From assembly GCA_019057815.1 (NCBI GenBank), contig JAHLWR010000012.1, positions 1-64,000 on the forward strand: a stretch of DNA of 64,000 bases, written 5' to 3'. Made by a program: the position numbers and the translations under genes. Below, piece by piece: positions 54,970 to 63,516 of this stretch. The notes under the pieces are model-generated. The model ran no database searches, was not told the DNA's origin, and worked only from the letters and a program-made list of their open reading frames with translations. Origin of the DNA: Candidatus Heimdallarchaeota archaeon (lineage in GTDB: Archaea > Asgardarchaeota > Heimdallarchaeia > Heimdallarchaeales > Heimdallarchaeaceae). Every line of letters begins with the position of its first letter. The stretch's first letter is position 1.

Positions 54970-55245
54970 ATGAAAGAATTTTAGATTCTTGTAGATACTG
55001 CTTATACTTAGAACTTAATTCATAAGAAAAAGGAAATTAAAGAATCATTAAGATGTAGTAATAACCTCAACTTCTATCTGTTCAACATCCTTTGTTAGGG
55101 GTAAAATCTGTTCTGACCCCCTTTCATCAATAGTATAGTCAATATCATCTTCTACATTTCTCATCGAATTATTAATCCAAGAAAGACCTAAAAATAACAA
55201 CCCTAGAAGGGCAGAAAAAGCGAATAGCTATTCCATCTTAGCATA
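54970..55245 (-). pseudogene. Fragment copy of the MFS gene 3' end
   Basis: About 275 bp matching 57590-57875 in the same orientation, covering the last 65 or so codons of the MFS gene and its downstream region, with substitutions and small indels (for example AGCTATTCC for AAATACTCC). No start, so not functional. The remaining 55246-55319 shows nothing. Confidence 0.7.
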
Positions 55246-55319
55246 TTCAACAATCTTAAGATATACACAATATTAAAAAAATGTTCGATTTTAAGTTTCA
55301 TTGCGAAGAAGGAAGAGTA

Positions 55320-55685
55320 TTAAGTCTCTAACAGTTTTATACCTTCAGTAAGTGCTCTTTTAATGAATACATTATCATATTTCATACGTTCTATTTCTTT
55401 AATAGTATATGGAAAGATATCAACAGGTATTGGTAAAATCATAAAGAAATCTTTTAGTTCAGGAATTCGATCAAAGAATCTTTCTTTATCACTATCTTCT
55501 AGAATTATGAGTACATCTGCATCACTATATAAACCATAATCTCCTCTAGCTATTGAACCAAAAAGAATTATTTCTTTAGCTCCCTTTTTTATTTGAATTT
55601 CCTTTGCTATACTTCTTAAATCAGCTATAATGCGTACTCTATTTCTGTAAGCTCTCTCTACAGAACTTAATGATCTCTTCTGCAT
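55320..55685 (-). CDS. MNT nucleotidyltransferase, antitoxin of a HEPN-MNT pair
   Basis: 121 residues from the ATG at 55685. The catalytic motif is FGSIARGDYGLYSDADVLII, with GS and the DxD of minimal nucleotidyltransferases, and a later Asp in IPVDIFPY. MNT antitoxins modify the partner HEPN toxin with AMP or block it. The gene overlaps the last 47 bases of the HEPN frame, normal for such pairs. Because of a missing base in the HEPN gene, one open frame runs from HEPN into MNT and would give a 235-residue fusion. Confidence 0.82.
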   Translation of the reverse strand: MQKRSLSSVERAYRNRVRIIADLRSIAKEIQIKKGAKEIILFGSIARGDYGLYSDADVLIILEDSDKERFFDRIPELKDFFMILPIPVDIFPYTIKEIERMKYDNVFIKRALTEGIKLLET

Positions 55686-56027
55686 TTTCAACCGCCTCTT
55701 TCGCTTCTTGTTCCGTAAAGTAATCTTTTGAGCACCAACTTCAAAGCTATTTGGATATCGAGTTGGAATATAGTATTTATCAAGTTTTTTTGCTAAAAAT
55801 ATAATATTATCAGGAATTGTTAAATCAGCCTTTAGAACGCTCAAGGATCTACTTATAGCATGACTCCAACAGTCTATTTTGAAATGAAGACATAAAGCTT
55901 TTATTCCCATTTCACTTGATTGTTGTGCTAGAAAACAAACACCATCAAAGAAGTTGCCTTTTAAACTCCATCTTGCTTGCTCTAGAATATGTTCAGCTTG
56001 AGCAAACCAATCTTTTGATCTATCCAT
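55639..56027 (-). CDS. HEPN protein of a HEPN-MNT pair, frameshifted
   Basis: The expected product is about 129 residues of the PF05168-type HEPN family: DWFAQAEHILEQARWSL at the start, AQQSSEMGIKALCLHF in the middle and LDKYYIPTRYPNSFEVGA. After that the normal end (DYFTEQEAKEAVENAEEII, then KFC) is present in another frame. GGTGCTCAAAAG needs one more C to read GAPKDYF. Without it, the frame enters the MNT gene. Genuine mutation and base error are equally possible. HEPN toxins of this kind are RNases or regulators; the sharp catalytic Rx4-6H motif is not evident here. Confidence 0.78.
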
Positions 56028-56301
56028 TATTATCTATGTTACCTATGAATCTATCTTATATAAATTTGGTTGATTTTAATCCTTATTTCGAGAAATCAAG
56101 GTTCTTTCTGTTAATGTTGGGGTATCTTCTTTTTAGTAATAATTGCTCAATAATTGAAGAGGATATTACTGATAAGATAAATAATGTCCTTGAATCTTCT
56201 GGTTATAAATAGGATAGCGATAGATGTCAATAAGTTATTTACCAAAGGAAAACAGTGTATTCACATATTACAACTAGTTCCACTGTTACCCAGACATTAG
56301 G

Positions 56302-56382
56302 TTAAACTCGCTTAAAGTAATAATCTTTACTATTTACTCTTCTTCTAAACACGAATAAAGCTGTAATAAGAGAAATTAGAAG
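56302..56382 (-). pseudogene. C-terminal anchor remnant of a surface protein
   Basis: 26 codons, LLISLITALFVFRRRVNSKD and a stop: membrane helix plus basic tail. Directly upstream (56383) the MNT fragment begins, so the rest of the gene is lost. In 56036-56212 a 58-codon plus-strand frame exists, but I cannot support it as a gene. Confidence 0.4.
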
Positions 56383-56455
56383 TTATCACTATCTTCTAGA
56401 ATTATGAGTACATCTGCATCACTATATAAACCATAATCTCCTCTAGCTATTGAAC
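56383..56455 (-). pseudogene. Exact 73-bp copy of part of the MNT gene
   Basis: Identical to 55486-55558, which encodes the GSIARGDYG...DVLII catalytic region, in the same orientation, about 0.9 kb away. Identity implies a recent event. Confidence 0.8.
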
Positions 56456-56485
56456 TTCTCCACATCTCAATCAAATATTTTCTTA

Positions 56486-57109
56486 TCATTTCGTATGATA
56501 TATCAAAAGCATAATTGCAATTATTACGATATAACAATAGTAGTTAAATAGAAACAGTCTTTGCCAAAGACCTGATCTTTTGAATTTAGGTTTTTTAGTT
56601 CGGAGAAACAAAAAGAAGAAAATGATTCCTGCAATTTGAGTAATTATTGAAATGATGAGCATCCAATTCACCATAGCGGTAACTAGAACAGATGGTAAAA
56701 TGAGTAGAGCTAAATATCCCAACCCACCAAATATTCCATGAATCTTACATGATGTACTTTCTTCATGACCTTTTGGATCTGCGGGATACAGCCCTGATAC
56801 CACACCAGCTCCAATCCCAAAAATCGCTATTAAACTCGCTCCAGCAATACTAATTCCCCTTGATCCCAAGAAGAAGGAATCTAAAGCAAAACCACAACTA
56901 AAAATGATAAAAGAAATCCCCCAAAAAATTCACCAGAATGTGAAAATGCTGGTGAAAGGGCTTTTTTTACAACCAAGCTTGCTCATAGTATCTTCAATAT
57001 GACTATAATTTGGATAAAAAGAACCCAAAATAAAAGTAATTAAGAAGTCTCCTAAACACGCAAGAATACCCAAAGATGCAGCAATTGAAATAAAAATATC
57101 AGAACCCAT
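56486..57109 (-). pseudogene. DUF998-like membrane protein with an internal TGA
   Basis: One frame runs from ATG 57109 to 56486 (208 codons) with a single TGA at 56930-56932 after FTSIFTFW. Reading through gives a six-helix protein with YPNYSHIEDTMSKLG near 32 and CKIHGIFGGLGYLALLILPS near 120, as in the DUF998 family. The second half has its own ATG at 56869 but would lack two helices. Either a recent nonsense mutation or a base error; function of the family is unknown. Confidence 0.65.
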
Positions 57110-57249
57110 TCATGATTTCATTTCTGGTGTTATATTAAAGAGTTTCTTTTTTATGTTTTCAGATATTGAAGTTATATTGATTTCAGATGCTTACATGCTA
57201 ATTTTTCCCCATTTTTCCCACATTTCTGTTAGATTTTTATAGGTAAGTC

Positions 57250-57560
57250 TAATATAAGTACTGTCTTAAGCCAATGGCTTTAGACAAAGTAGAGTCATCT
57301 GCTTACACCCGGAGCTGGAGTGAGAGCCTAAGGTTCTCAATAACATAGTCTTCAGTAATGAGTCCCGGAGAGGAGATGAACCCTCTCACCTCCGCTAACA
57401 CTGTGTGTTGGAGGTGTAATCCCAGAGCTTGAAGCTCCCCCTACGCTACTGCTTGATGCGATGCGACCTTAAACGTTCTTGGGTTGGGAAGAGTCCTCAA
57501 AATTATTCGTCACTACCCTTAAGTGGGTAAAGTGGGAAAAATAACTCATGTATAACAATG
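57250..57560 (+). ncRNA. GC-rich structured segment, possible IS605-type relic
   Basis: About 310 bp of clearly higher GC than its surroundings with several hairpins: AAGCC-AAT-GGCTT at 57274, GAGAGG...CCTCTC at about 57370-57391, and CCCTTAAGTGGG at 57528. One frame reads like a decayed TnpB tail (EEMNPLTSANTVCW) with stops. Segments such as GGGAAGAGTCCTC followed by a hairpin resemble right ends of archaeal IS200/IS605 elements, where the guide RNA of TnpB lies. It lacks the conserved blocks of RNase P RNA, SRP RNA, tRNA and 5S rRNA. Confidence 0.4.
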
Positions 57561-57571
57561 CATAATGGTCT

Positions 57572-57590
57572 AGTCAACAGATAGTTTCAT
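57572..57590 (+). repeat. Short solo end of the Cas1-element family
   Basis: GTCAACAGATAGTTT (57573-57587) matches the outer element end; similarity stops after that, at the junction with the region duplicated from 54970. Confidence 0.4.
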
Positions 57591-57666
57591 TATGAAGAAA
57601 ATCAGATTCCTGTAGATGCCACTTATGTTTAGAACTTAGATCATAAGAAAAAGGGAATTAAAAGTA

Positions 57667-59007
57667 TTATTCAGATGTTGGAATAACCTCAGCTTCTTTC
57701 TTTTCAACATCCTTTGTAGAGGGCAAAATCTGTTCTGACCCGCCTTCATCTATAGTATAATCAATATCATCTTCAACTTTTCTCATCGAAGTATTAATCC
57801 AAAAAAGACCAAGGAATAGCAATCCTAGAAGGGCAGAAAAAGCGAATAAATACTCCATCTTAACATATTCAGCTATGAAACCTGATAATAACATCCCTGC
57901 TGGTGCTGTAAATTGAGCTATAGTTAGTCTAACAGACATAACTCTGCCTAATTTGTCTTTTGGAACTATTGTTTGCCAGATTGTTTGGCTGGATATGTTT
58001 GCAACAGGGTTGGAAACTCCGACAACTAGCATTCCTAAACCCATAAACCAAAAAAGACCATTAGGGGTCAAAGATGCGATTAAGGATCCTATAAACATGA
58101 AAAGAATACCGATTGCTACACCATTTACCTTTTTCTTGAAACCTTTCCATATTGTAAGTAATAACGATCCAGCTATTGTTCCAACGTTTAAGAAAATAAA
58201 GACAAAAGCTAGATTTGTTTCATCCCCTCCATGAGTAGAATAGACAAACAAGTTAATCAGTGTAAACATTGGCATGATAAAGAAGTTTGCAGCTGTGAAT
58301 GAACCTAAGAGTGGTAAAAGACCCTTCTTTTTGCGAATGAATTGAACTCCTTCTTTCATCTCGGATATAAAAGATGTTTTTTCTATTTTTTCTTTTGTCT
58401 GTTTTACAACTTTTGGTATAGTTATGAAAACTAATGGAATAATGGCAGCTCCGAATGTTATTGGCTCGATCAACATAATTAGATGAATGGGTATTGTAGC
58501 GTATAGGAAAGCTGCAGTAACTGGACCAACCACAAAAACAGCACTTATAAAAAGAAATTGAAAGCTGTTCATACGGTTTAGATGCTTTTTTGGTACCATT
58601 ATTGGGATTATTGTTTGAAGAGCTGGTTGCTGGAATGCTTGAAACGCACCTCTAATAGCAATGAAGAATAGCAATAAACCTACACCAACTTTGTCGAATT
58701 TGAAAAGAAATAGAAGAACAACAGTTACAGCAGCTTGCATGAAATCTACAAAACCAATTAAAAATTTCAGATTAAGACGATCTATTAAGACTCCAGCGAT
58801 TGGAGTAAGTAAAACTGTTGGAATAAAACCGATGAACAAAGATAAAGATAATAACATAGGACTTTCAGTTTCGACTGTGATCCACCAAGCTATTACAAAT
58901 TGAATAATACTCGAACCAAAAAGTGAAACTAATTGTCCAGAAAAGAAGAACAAATATCCCTTAAGGTTTGAAGTTTCTTCTGTATGATTATTGGAATTTT
59001 CTAGCAT
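57667..59007 (-). CDS. MFS exporter (DHA3/macrolide-efflux type)
   Basis: 446 residues, twelve membrane helices. SLFGSSIIQFVIAWWI in helix 1 and the loop PIAGVLIDRLNLKFLIGFVD (motif A) are typical of MFS_3 drug exporters, as is the PALQTIIPIMVPKKHLNRMN loop near 140. The cytoplasmic tail is acidic. It exports a small hydrophobic compound by proton or sodium antiport, by family. The divergent regulator at 59133 shares its promoter region, which holds TATTCT-N10-AGAATA (59025-59046). Its 3' end is duplicated at 54970-55245. Confidence 0.88.
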   Translation of the reverse strand: MLENSNNHTEETSNLKGYLFFFSGQLVSLFGSSIIQFVIAWWITVETESPMLLSLSLFIGFIPTVLLTPIAGVLIDRLNLKFLIGFVDFMQAAVTVVLLFLFKFDKVGVGLLLFFIAIRGAFQAFQQPALQTIIPIMVPKKHLNRMNSFQFLFISAVFVVGPVTAAFLYATIPIHLIMLIEPITFGAAIIPLVFITIPKVVKQTKEKIEKTSFISEMKEGVQFIRKKKGLLPLLGSFTAANFFIMPMFTLINLFVYSTHGGDETNLAFVFIFLNVGTIAGSLLLTIWKGFKKKVNGVAIGILFMFIGSLIASLTPNGLFWFMGLGMLVVGVSNPVANISSQTIWQTIVPKDKLGRVMSVRLTIAQFTAPAGMLLSGFIAEYVKMEYLFAFSALLGLLFLGLFWINTSMRKVEDDIDYTIDEGGSEQILPSTKDVEKKEAEVIPTSE

Positions 59008-59132
59008 TAACAAACACCGGTTAATATTCTACAACTATAGAGAATACCATCTACAAAGATATATAAATGTTTCGACATCCTTAGCAACAGACTTATATGT
59101 TGTACACGAAAACATAATAATCAAGGAATGAA

Positions 59133-59834
59133 ATGGTGGGAAAATTGGAGTATCATGATTCAATTATTTATGAAGAGGAAACAATAAAAATACTGAAAGA
59201 TGCAAAGTACTTGGAATTATTAAATGATGCGAAGTATTCACCGATTTTTATAGCTCTCCGTAAAGGTCCATTAACCATTAAAGAACTGGAAACGGAGTAT
59301 AATTCAATCGTTAGAAAAGACATAAAGAAAATGAACCTTGAAGATTCTGAGAAAAAAGAATTACAAGAAAAAATGTTCAGGAAAGACAAAACGCTTTACA
59401 AATACATGAGCAAACTACGAAAAAGTGGTTTAATCGTTGAAGCAGGGAAAAGATTTAAAGTTGGTCAGACAGCCGCAGAGACGCTTTTTGGGCGTGCAGC
59501 AAAATTATACCTTATGGATGACAAATCTGAAAGAACGTTCTCTATGGATGAAGATAAGAAGTATCTCTCGTTTTTTGCTAAACTTATTAGCTTAATCAAT
59601 GATAGTTCAAAGGTTTCTGTGGGTTGTTTAGCAGAAGTTATGACTAACTTTCTTACACAGATTTCTGAGGAAACAGAGAAAATATTTAAGACATATTCCA
59701 AAGAAATAACAGAATTTGCATCAGACATGTCTTTTTCAGATATATACAAAACACTAAAGGGACTAAATATGTTCCTTTTTATACGAAATGCTTCTAATTT
59801 TGAAGAAATGCTTGAAAAATGTATTAAAAAATAA
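59133..59834 (+). CDS. Winged-helix transcriptional regulator, divergent from the MFS gene
   Basis: 233 residues. Residues 25-120 form an ArsR-like winged helix with a long charged insert (IFIALRKGPLTIKELETEYN; LYKYMSKLRKSGLIVEAGKR). The C-terminal 110 residues are helical and probably bind an effector or form the dimer. The position, 126 bp from the divergent exporter with TATA-like boxes between (GATATATAAATG at 59078), suggests it regulates the exporter. Confidence 0.72.
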   Translation: MVGKLEYHDSIIYEEETIKILKDAKYLELLNDAKYSPIFIALRKGPLTIKELETEYNSIVRKDIKKMNLEDSEKKELQEKMFRKDKTLYKYMSKLRKSGLIVEAGKRFKVGQTAAETLFGRAAKLYLMDDKSERTFSMDEDKKYLSFFAKLISLINDSSKVSVGCLAEVMTNFLTQISEETEKIFKTYSKEITEFASDMSFSDIYKTLKGLNMFLFIRNASNFEEMLEKCIKK

Positions 59835-59901
59835 GTTTAGTTAGAATTTTGAAAAATATGAAAGATTATAAATTAGTTATAAAATACTTAACTAGATAAG
59901 A

Positions 59902-60465
59902 ATGGACCTTTTTTCCAGAATCGCCAACCGATACGAGAATATAGTTGGATCTTTTGATTATGAGAAGCTTAGAGATTTCTTTCCTATAAATTCCGAAGAT
60001 ATAATTTTAGATCTTGGTGGCGGTACAGGTCGCGTATCTATATTTCTTAAAGAAGAAGCTAATGACTGTTTAATTTTTGATAGGTCTTTTGAAATGCTTC
60101 AACAGACTAGAAAGCATAGAAACGATTTCCTACTCGTTCAAGGAAAAAGTGAATCATTGCCTTTTCGAAAGAACACTTTTGGTCAGATATTTATTAACGA
60201 TACTTTGCACCATGTACAAAATCAAGAAAAAACTTTGAATGAATGTAACGCTATTCTCTTAAAACAGGGTCAACTGATTATTAGAGAGTTTGATAGAAAA
60301 TATTTTTGGAATTTATTATTAATCCTTTTTGAAAAGATAATGCGTTTTAAAAGCAAATTTTATTCACCAAAAGAATTGCAAAAATTGTGTGAAGAACTTA
60401 ACTTAGAAGTTTATTATAGGAGACCTAGTAAGGCTACATTTGTTTTGGTAGGTCAGAAGAAGTAG
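59902..60465 (+). CDS. Class I SAM-dependent methyltransferase
   Basis: 187 residues. Motif I is LDLGGGTGRVSIFLK near 34; IFDRSFEMLQ, ESLPFRKNTFGQIFINDTLHH and LLKQGQLIIREFDRK follow in the order of UbiE-like methyltransferases. The fold ends early, with a short C-terminal strand pair. Substrate unknown. The next gene (DinB-like) follows in the same direction after 87 bp. Confidence 0.85.
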   Translation: MDLFSRIANRYENIVGSFDYEKLRDFFPINSEDIILDLGGGTGRVSIFLKEEANDCLIFDRSFEMLQQTRKHRNDFLLVQGKSESLPFRKNTFGQIFINDTLHHVQNQEKTLNECNAILLKQGQLIIREFDRKYFWNLLLILFEKIMRFKSKFYSPKELQKLCEELNLEVYYRRPSKATFVLVGQKK

Positions 60466-60552
60466 ATAAGCATCAGATCTTAAACACGTAGTATTTTTAT
60501 AAAGTAAAAAAAGAAAAACGAAGAAAGAAATCACAAATAAGAAGTGTAACAA

Positions 60553-61050
60553 TTGACAACTAAGAAAACACATCCATCTTTGGGTTTAACACTTTTGAAG
60601 CAGTTTAAAGAAGAATGGGGTATGATTAAGCAAGGAATCAATATAATTCCCGATGATAAATGGTCTAAAGTGAATAATGATTGGAGTTTCTCATGGACCG
60701 TGCATCATATTATAGAAGCAGCTGATTTCTATTCTAGAAGTACAGCTGATGGGATGAAATGGGGATCAATAGCTAATATTGACTGGGACAATGATTCAAA
60801 AGAAATAATAGAAAAAAAGAAATCAAAAGTGACTAAAGCGGAATTACTTAGTTACACAGAAGAAGTCGGTAAGAGATTATCAGAAATTTTGAAAAAATTA
60901 AGTGATGAAGAATTAATGAGGAAGGATGGTTTTGACTGGTTTGAATCAATCTTTGAAAAACTAGTTTATTTATTAAGACACAATGCACATCATATAGGGG
61001 AATTAGCTAGAACACTCAGAGAATGGGATTGTGAAAGAATAAAATGGTGA
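60553..61050 (+). CDS. DinB-family protein
   Basis: 165 residues of the DinB/YfiT four-helix fold. Metal ligands are probably the His residues in WTVHHIIEAADFY near 50 and RHNAHHIGELART near 145. Members include bacillithiol and mycothiol transferases and many unknowns. The start is TTG at 60553; no ATG is in frame before the domain. Confidence 0.78.
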   Translation: MTTKKTHPSLGLTLLKQFKEEWGMIKQGINIIPDDKWSKVNNDWSFSWTVHHIIEAADFYSRSTADGMKWGSIANIDWDNDSKEIIEKKKSKVTKAELLSYTEEVGKRLSEILKKLSDEELMRKDGFDWFESIFEKLVYLLRHNAHHIGELARTLREWDCERIKW

Positions 61051-61218
61051 GTAGATTGATACTCATAAATTATTAGTTTACAAAACGTAAAATGGCATTT
61101 CACATATATAAATCAGTTTTTCGATAGTAATCAATGTATTTTTTTTTGATTAAGTTTATATTATAGTTTACCTACTCTATTGGTACAACATTTAATTACA
61201 AAATAAAAGGTTTCTAAA

Positions 61219-62067
61219 ATGAAAAAATCTGCTATATCAATAACATTATTATTTCTTCTTTTATTCAGCTTGTTTACCGTAAGCACAACACAAGCAATGG
61301 ATGAACCGGATGAATGGTTTTTCTCTGACGACCTAGTTCCTGGAAGGGAATTTAGTTGGAAATTAGAAAAATTTGAAGGCTTTGAAACTGGAGGACTAGA
61401 TATAACACTTGATGATCAAATGCAAGAAGGAGATTTTTTAAAAGTGAAATTCCTTCAAGATCCAGATGATATAGGTATAGATAATCCATTGGAACTTTTC
61501 ACTACTAGTGAAATGTGGGGAGAGTTTTATATAAATGATAACATAATTACAACTAATGCGTCAGATATATTATTGTTTCAAGTTGGTGTAACAGAGTATT
61601 TATCAATAATGTTCACAATGCTCTTTATGCCAGTCACGATTATATATGGGAACACTACCGAAAATTTCTTTGAATTGGCAGTAGAGGATGAATTTTTTAC
61701 TGATTTTTCTACTTCAATCAATGGTATGTCTTCTTCTTATTCTTTTGCTTTAAATAAAGACCTTTTCATTTCTAAATCTGAAAGTCATGCAGATTATTCT
61801 GAAGGAGATATGTCAATAAAATTTGATGTCTCAACTGAAATTAGTTTTCACATATATCTTGGTATTTTGTATAAATATCAAACGGATATTAGTATGGAAT
61901 TTACAGGGATACCAGATTCTGAAGATGTTTTTACAGAAACACATATGATTTTTAAAAGTACTGAAACTGCTTCTGGTGATGGTATTACTATACCTTTTAA
62001 TTGGTTCTATGGTGTTCTTGGATTCCTCCTAATTGGATTAATAGCTAGTATTATAAAAAGAAGATAA
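61219..62067 (+). CDS. Secreted protein with C-terminal anchor, function unknown
   Basis: 282 residues: signal peptide (ISITLLFLLLFSLFTVSTTQA), an acidic extracytoplasmic body of about 225 residues rich in beta-strand patterns, and a membrane helix (WFYGVLGFLLIGLIASII) with KRR tail. The start WFFSDDLVPGREFSWKLEKF is of a type common in Asgard secreted proteins. No enzymatic motif is visible. Confidence 0.7.
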   Translation: MKKSAISITLLFLLLFSLFTVSTTQAMDEPDEWFFSDDLVPGREFSWKLEKFEGFETGGLDITLDDQMQEGDFLKVKFLQDPDDIGIDNPLELFTTSEMWGEFYINDNIITTNASDILLFQVGVTEYLSIMFTMLFMPVTIIYGNTTENFFELAVEDEFFTDFSTSINGMSSSYSFALNKDLFISKSESHADYSEGDMSIKFDVSTEISFHIYLGILYKYQTDISMEFTGIPDSEDVFTETHMIFKSTETASGDGITIPFNWFYGVLGFLLIGLIASIIKRR

Positions 62068-62069
62068 AT

Positions 62070-62090
62070 CTTTTTCTTTCTTTTTTTGTT
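62070..62090 (+). terminator. T-rich terminator after the secreted-protein gene
   Basis: TTTTTCTTTCTTTTTTT within 25 bp of the stop. Confidence 0.5.
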
Positions 62091-62114
62091 AAAACTTCTT
62101 AAAACAAGGTAACA

Positions 62115-63386
62115 TCAAGATTTATCAGTTTCTCTTAAATATCTACACACATCTTTGTATGCTTTCTCTTCAAGATTCTTTAGTAACACACTTTTTTTCT
62201 CTTGTAGATATTCTTCAATGTAAGGAACTGTGGTTTTTCCTAAATGCAGTTTCTTCCTTTCTAAATCATCCATTTCTAAAAGATCTTTTGTATACGTATT
62301 TAGAAAATTAGCAGTTTGATTCAACTCTCGTATTTCTAATTTTGAGCTTTTAACAAAGAATCTTTTAAGATATTCGATTCTATGCAATAATTCAGATAGC
62401 TTAAGATTAGTTCTAATTCTCCCTTCTGGAACATATCGCTTAGCTGTGTAATCTATCTCTAATTCATGTCCTTTTTTATATCCCTTAATCTCTGGCCATA
62501 TTAACCCCATTTCCTTGAATTTCTCATAATCCAAATTGCCATATTTATTGTTATTTCCATATAACAGCTCATATTTTGGTAATAAATCAGGAAAATGTTC
62601 TTTGACTGTATTCATGAATTCATTTTTATTCTTTCCTGGTTTTAATGTAAGACCCCAACAATAAACGAATTCTGCTCCTACATCTTTTGCTGTTTTGTAA
62701 ATTGCATTCATATTTTCATCTGTATCACCTAAAAATGGTAGAGTGGGATAGAAATAGATCCCTGAATGAATCCCTTCTTCTCTTAGTATCTCTATTGCTT
62801 CGAATCGTTCTTGAGAAGTACTAGCTCTTGGTTCGAATATCTTCTGCTCTTTTTCATCATTTAATGTTATTGTAAAGCTTGCACACGCATAACTTTCTTC
62901 ATTGATTTTTTTAAGAAGATCTAAATCCCGTAGAATGAGATGGCTTTTTGTCAGAAAATAGACAGGAAACTTGTAGTCATACGCTATCTGTAGAAGCTTC
63001 CTAGTCATTTTTACTTCCTTTTCAGCTGGCTGGTAGACATCACAGACTCCTCCTCCAATAAACAAAACGAATTTACCAGGTTGATTTGAACTAGCTGAAT
63101 CTCGTAAAGAGGGAAAGAAGTCGACTAAAGTGGAAGTCCTTTCGCGTTTTGAAGGAAAAAAACCTTTTTTCTTAAGATACTGTTCGAGTAATTGAGGAGC
63201 GTTAATCTTAACTTTTATGCGATTGGCAAAATCATCGTGCATGTAATAACCTTCAGATTTACCATCACAATATTTGCAATCATGGAAACATCCTTGATAA
63301 GGATTGAGATATGCTTCTGACCAAGAGAAGAGCGATGTTCTTGAAGTTCGTATTAATGATTTTGCTTCATACTCTTCAATTATCAT
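62115..63386 (-). CDS. Radical SAM protein of the SplB-like family
   Basis: 423 residues from ATG 63386; ATG 63395 is an alternative. The cluster motif is CFHDCKYC in LNPYQGCFHDCKYCDGKSEG near 33, the signature of the Rv2578c/SPL-related radical SAM family. LFIGGGVCDVYQPAEKE near 125 is the SAM-binding region and ITLNDEKEQKIFEPRAS near 175 a family block. DNA-lesion repair like that of spore photoproduct lyase is proven only for some relatives, so the substrate is open. Confidence 0.85.
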   Translation of the reverse strand: MIIEEYEAKSLIRTSRTSLFSWSEAYLNPYQGCFHDCKYCDGKSEGYYMHDDFANRIKVKINAPQLLEQYLKKKGFFPSKRERTSTLVDFFPSLRDSASSNQPGKFVLFIGGGVCDVYQPAEKEVKMTRKLLQIAYDYKFPVYFLTKSHLILRDLDLLKKINEESYACASFTITLNDEKEQKIFEPRASTSQERFEAIEILREEGIHSGIYFYPTLPFLGDTDENMNAIYKTAKDVGAEFVYCWGLTLKPGKNKNEFMNTVKEHFPDLLPKYELLYGNNNKYGNLDYEKFKEMGLIWPEIKGYKKGHELEIDYTAKRYVPEGRIRTNLKLSELLHRIEYLKRFFVKSSKLEIRELNQTANFLNTYTKDLLEMDDLERKKLHLGKTTVPYIEEYLQEKKSVLLKNLEEKAYKDVCRYLRETDKS

Positions 63387-63516
63387 TATAACCACTTTAC
63401 CTTTTCTTCTTACAATAGTTTTGAATATTTAAGAGCTTATTCTATACAAATGAGGAGTTATAAAATGCTAGCTATTTACACTATTGATAAACTTGCTTAA
63501 AAATAGTCTAAATAGT

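Noticed and set aside
55320-56027. Natural HEPN-MNT fusion protein
   Set aside because: The standard HEPN C-terminus is preserved in the alternative frame, so the fusion comes from one missing base and is not an established domain architecture.
55916-56212. 98-residue plus-strand ORF antisense to the HEPN gene start
   Set aside because: The first third is antisense to HEPN; the rest lacks homology or a promoter.
57250-57560. RNase P RNA, SRP RNA or 5S rRNA
   Set aside because: None of their conserved sequence blocks is present.
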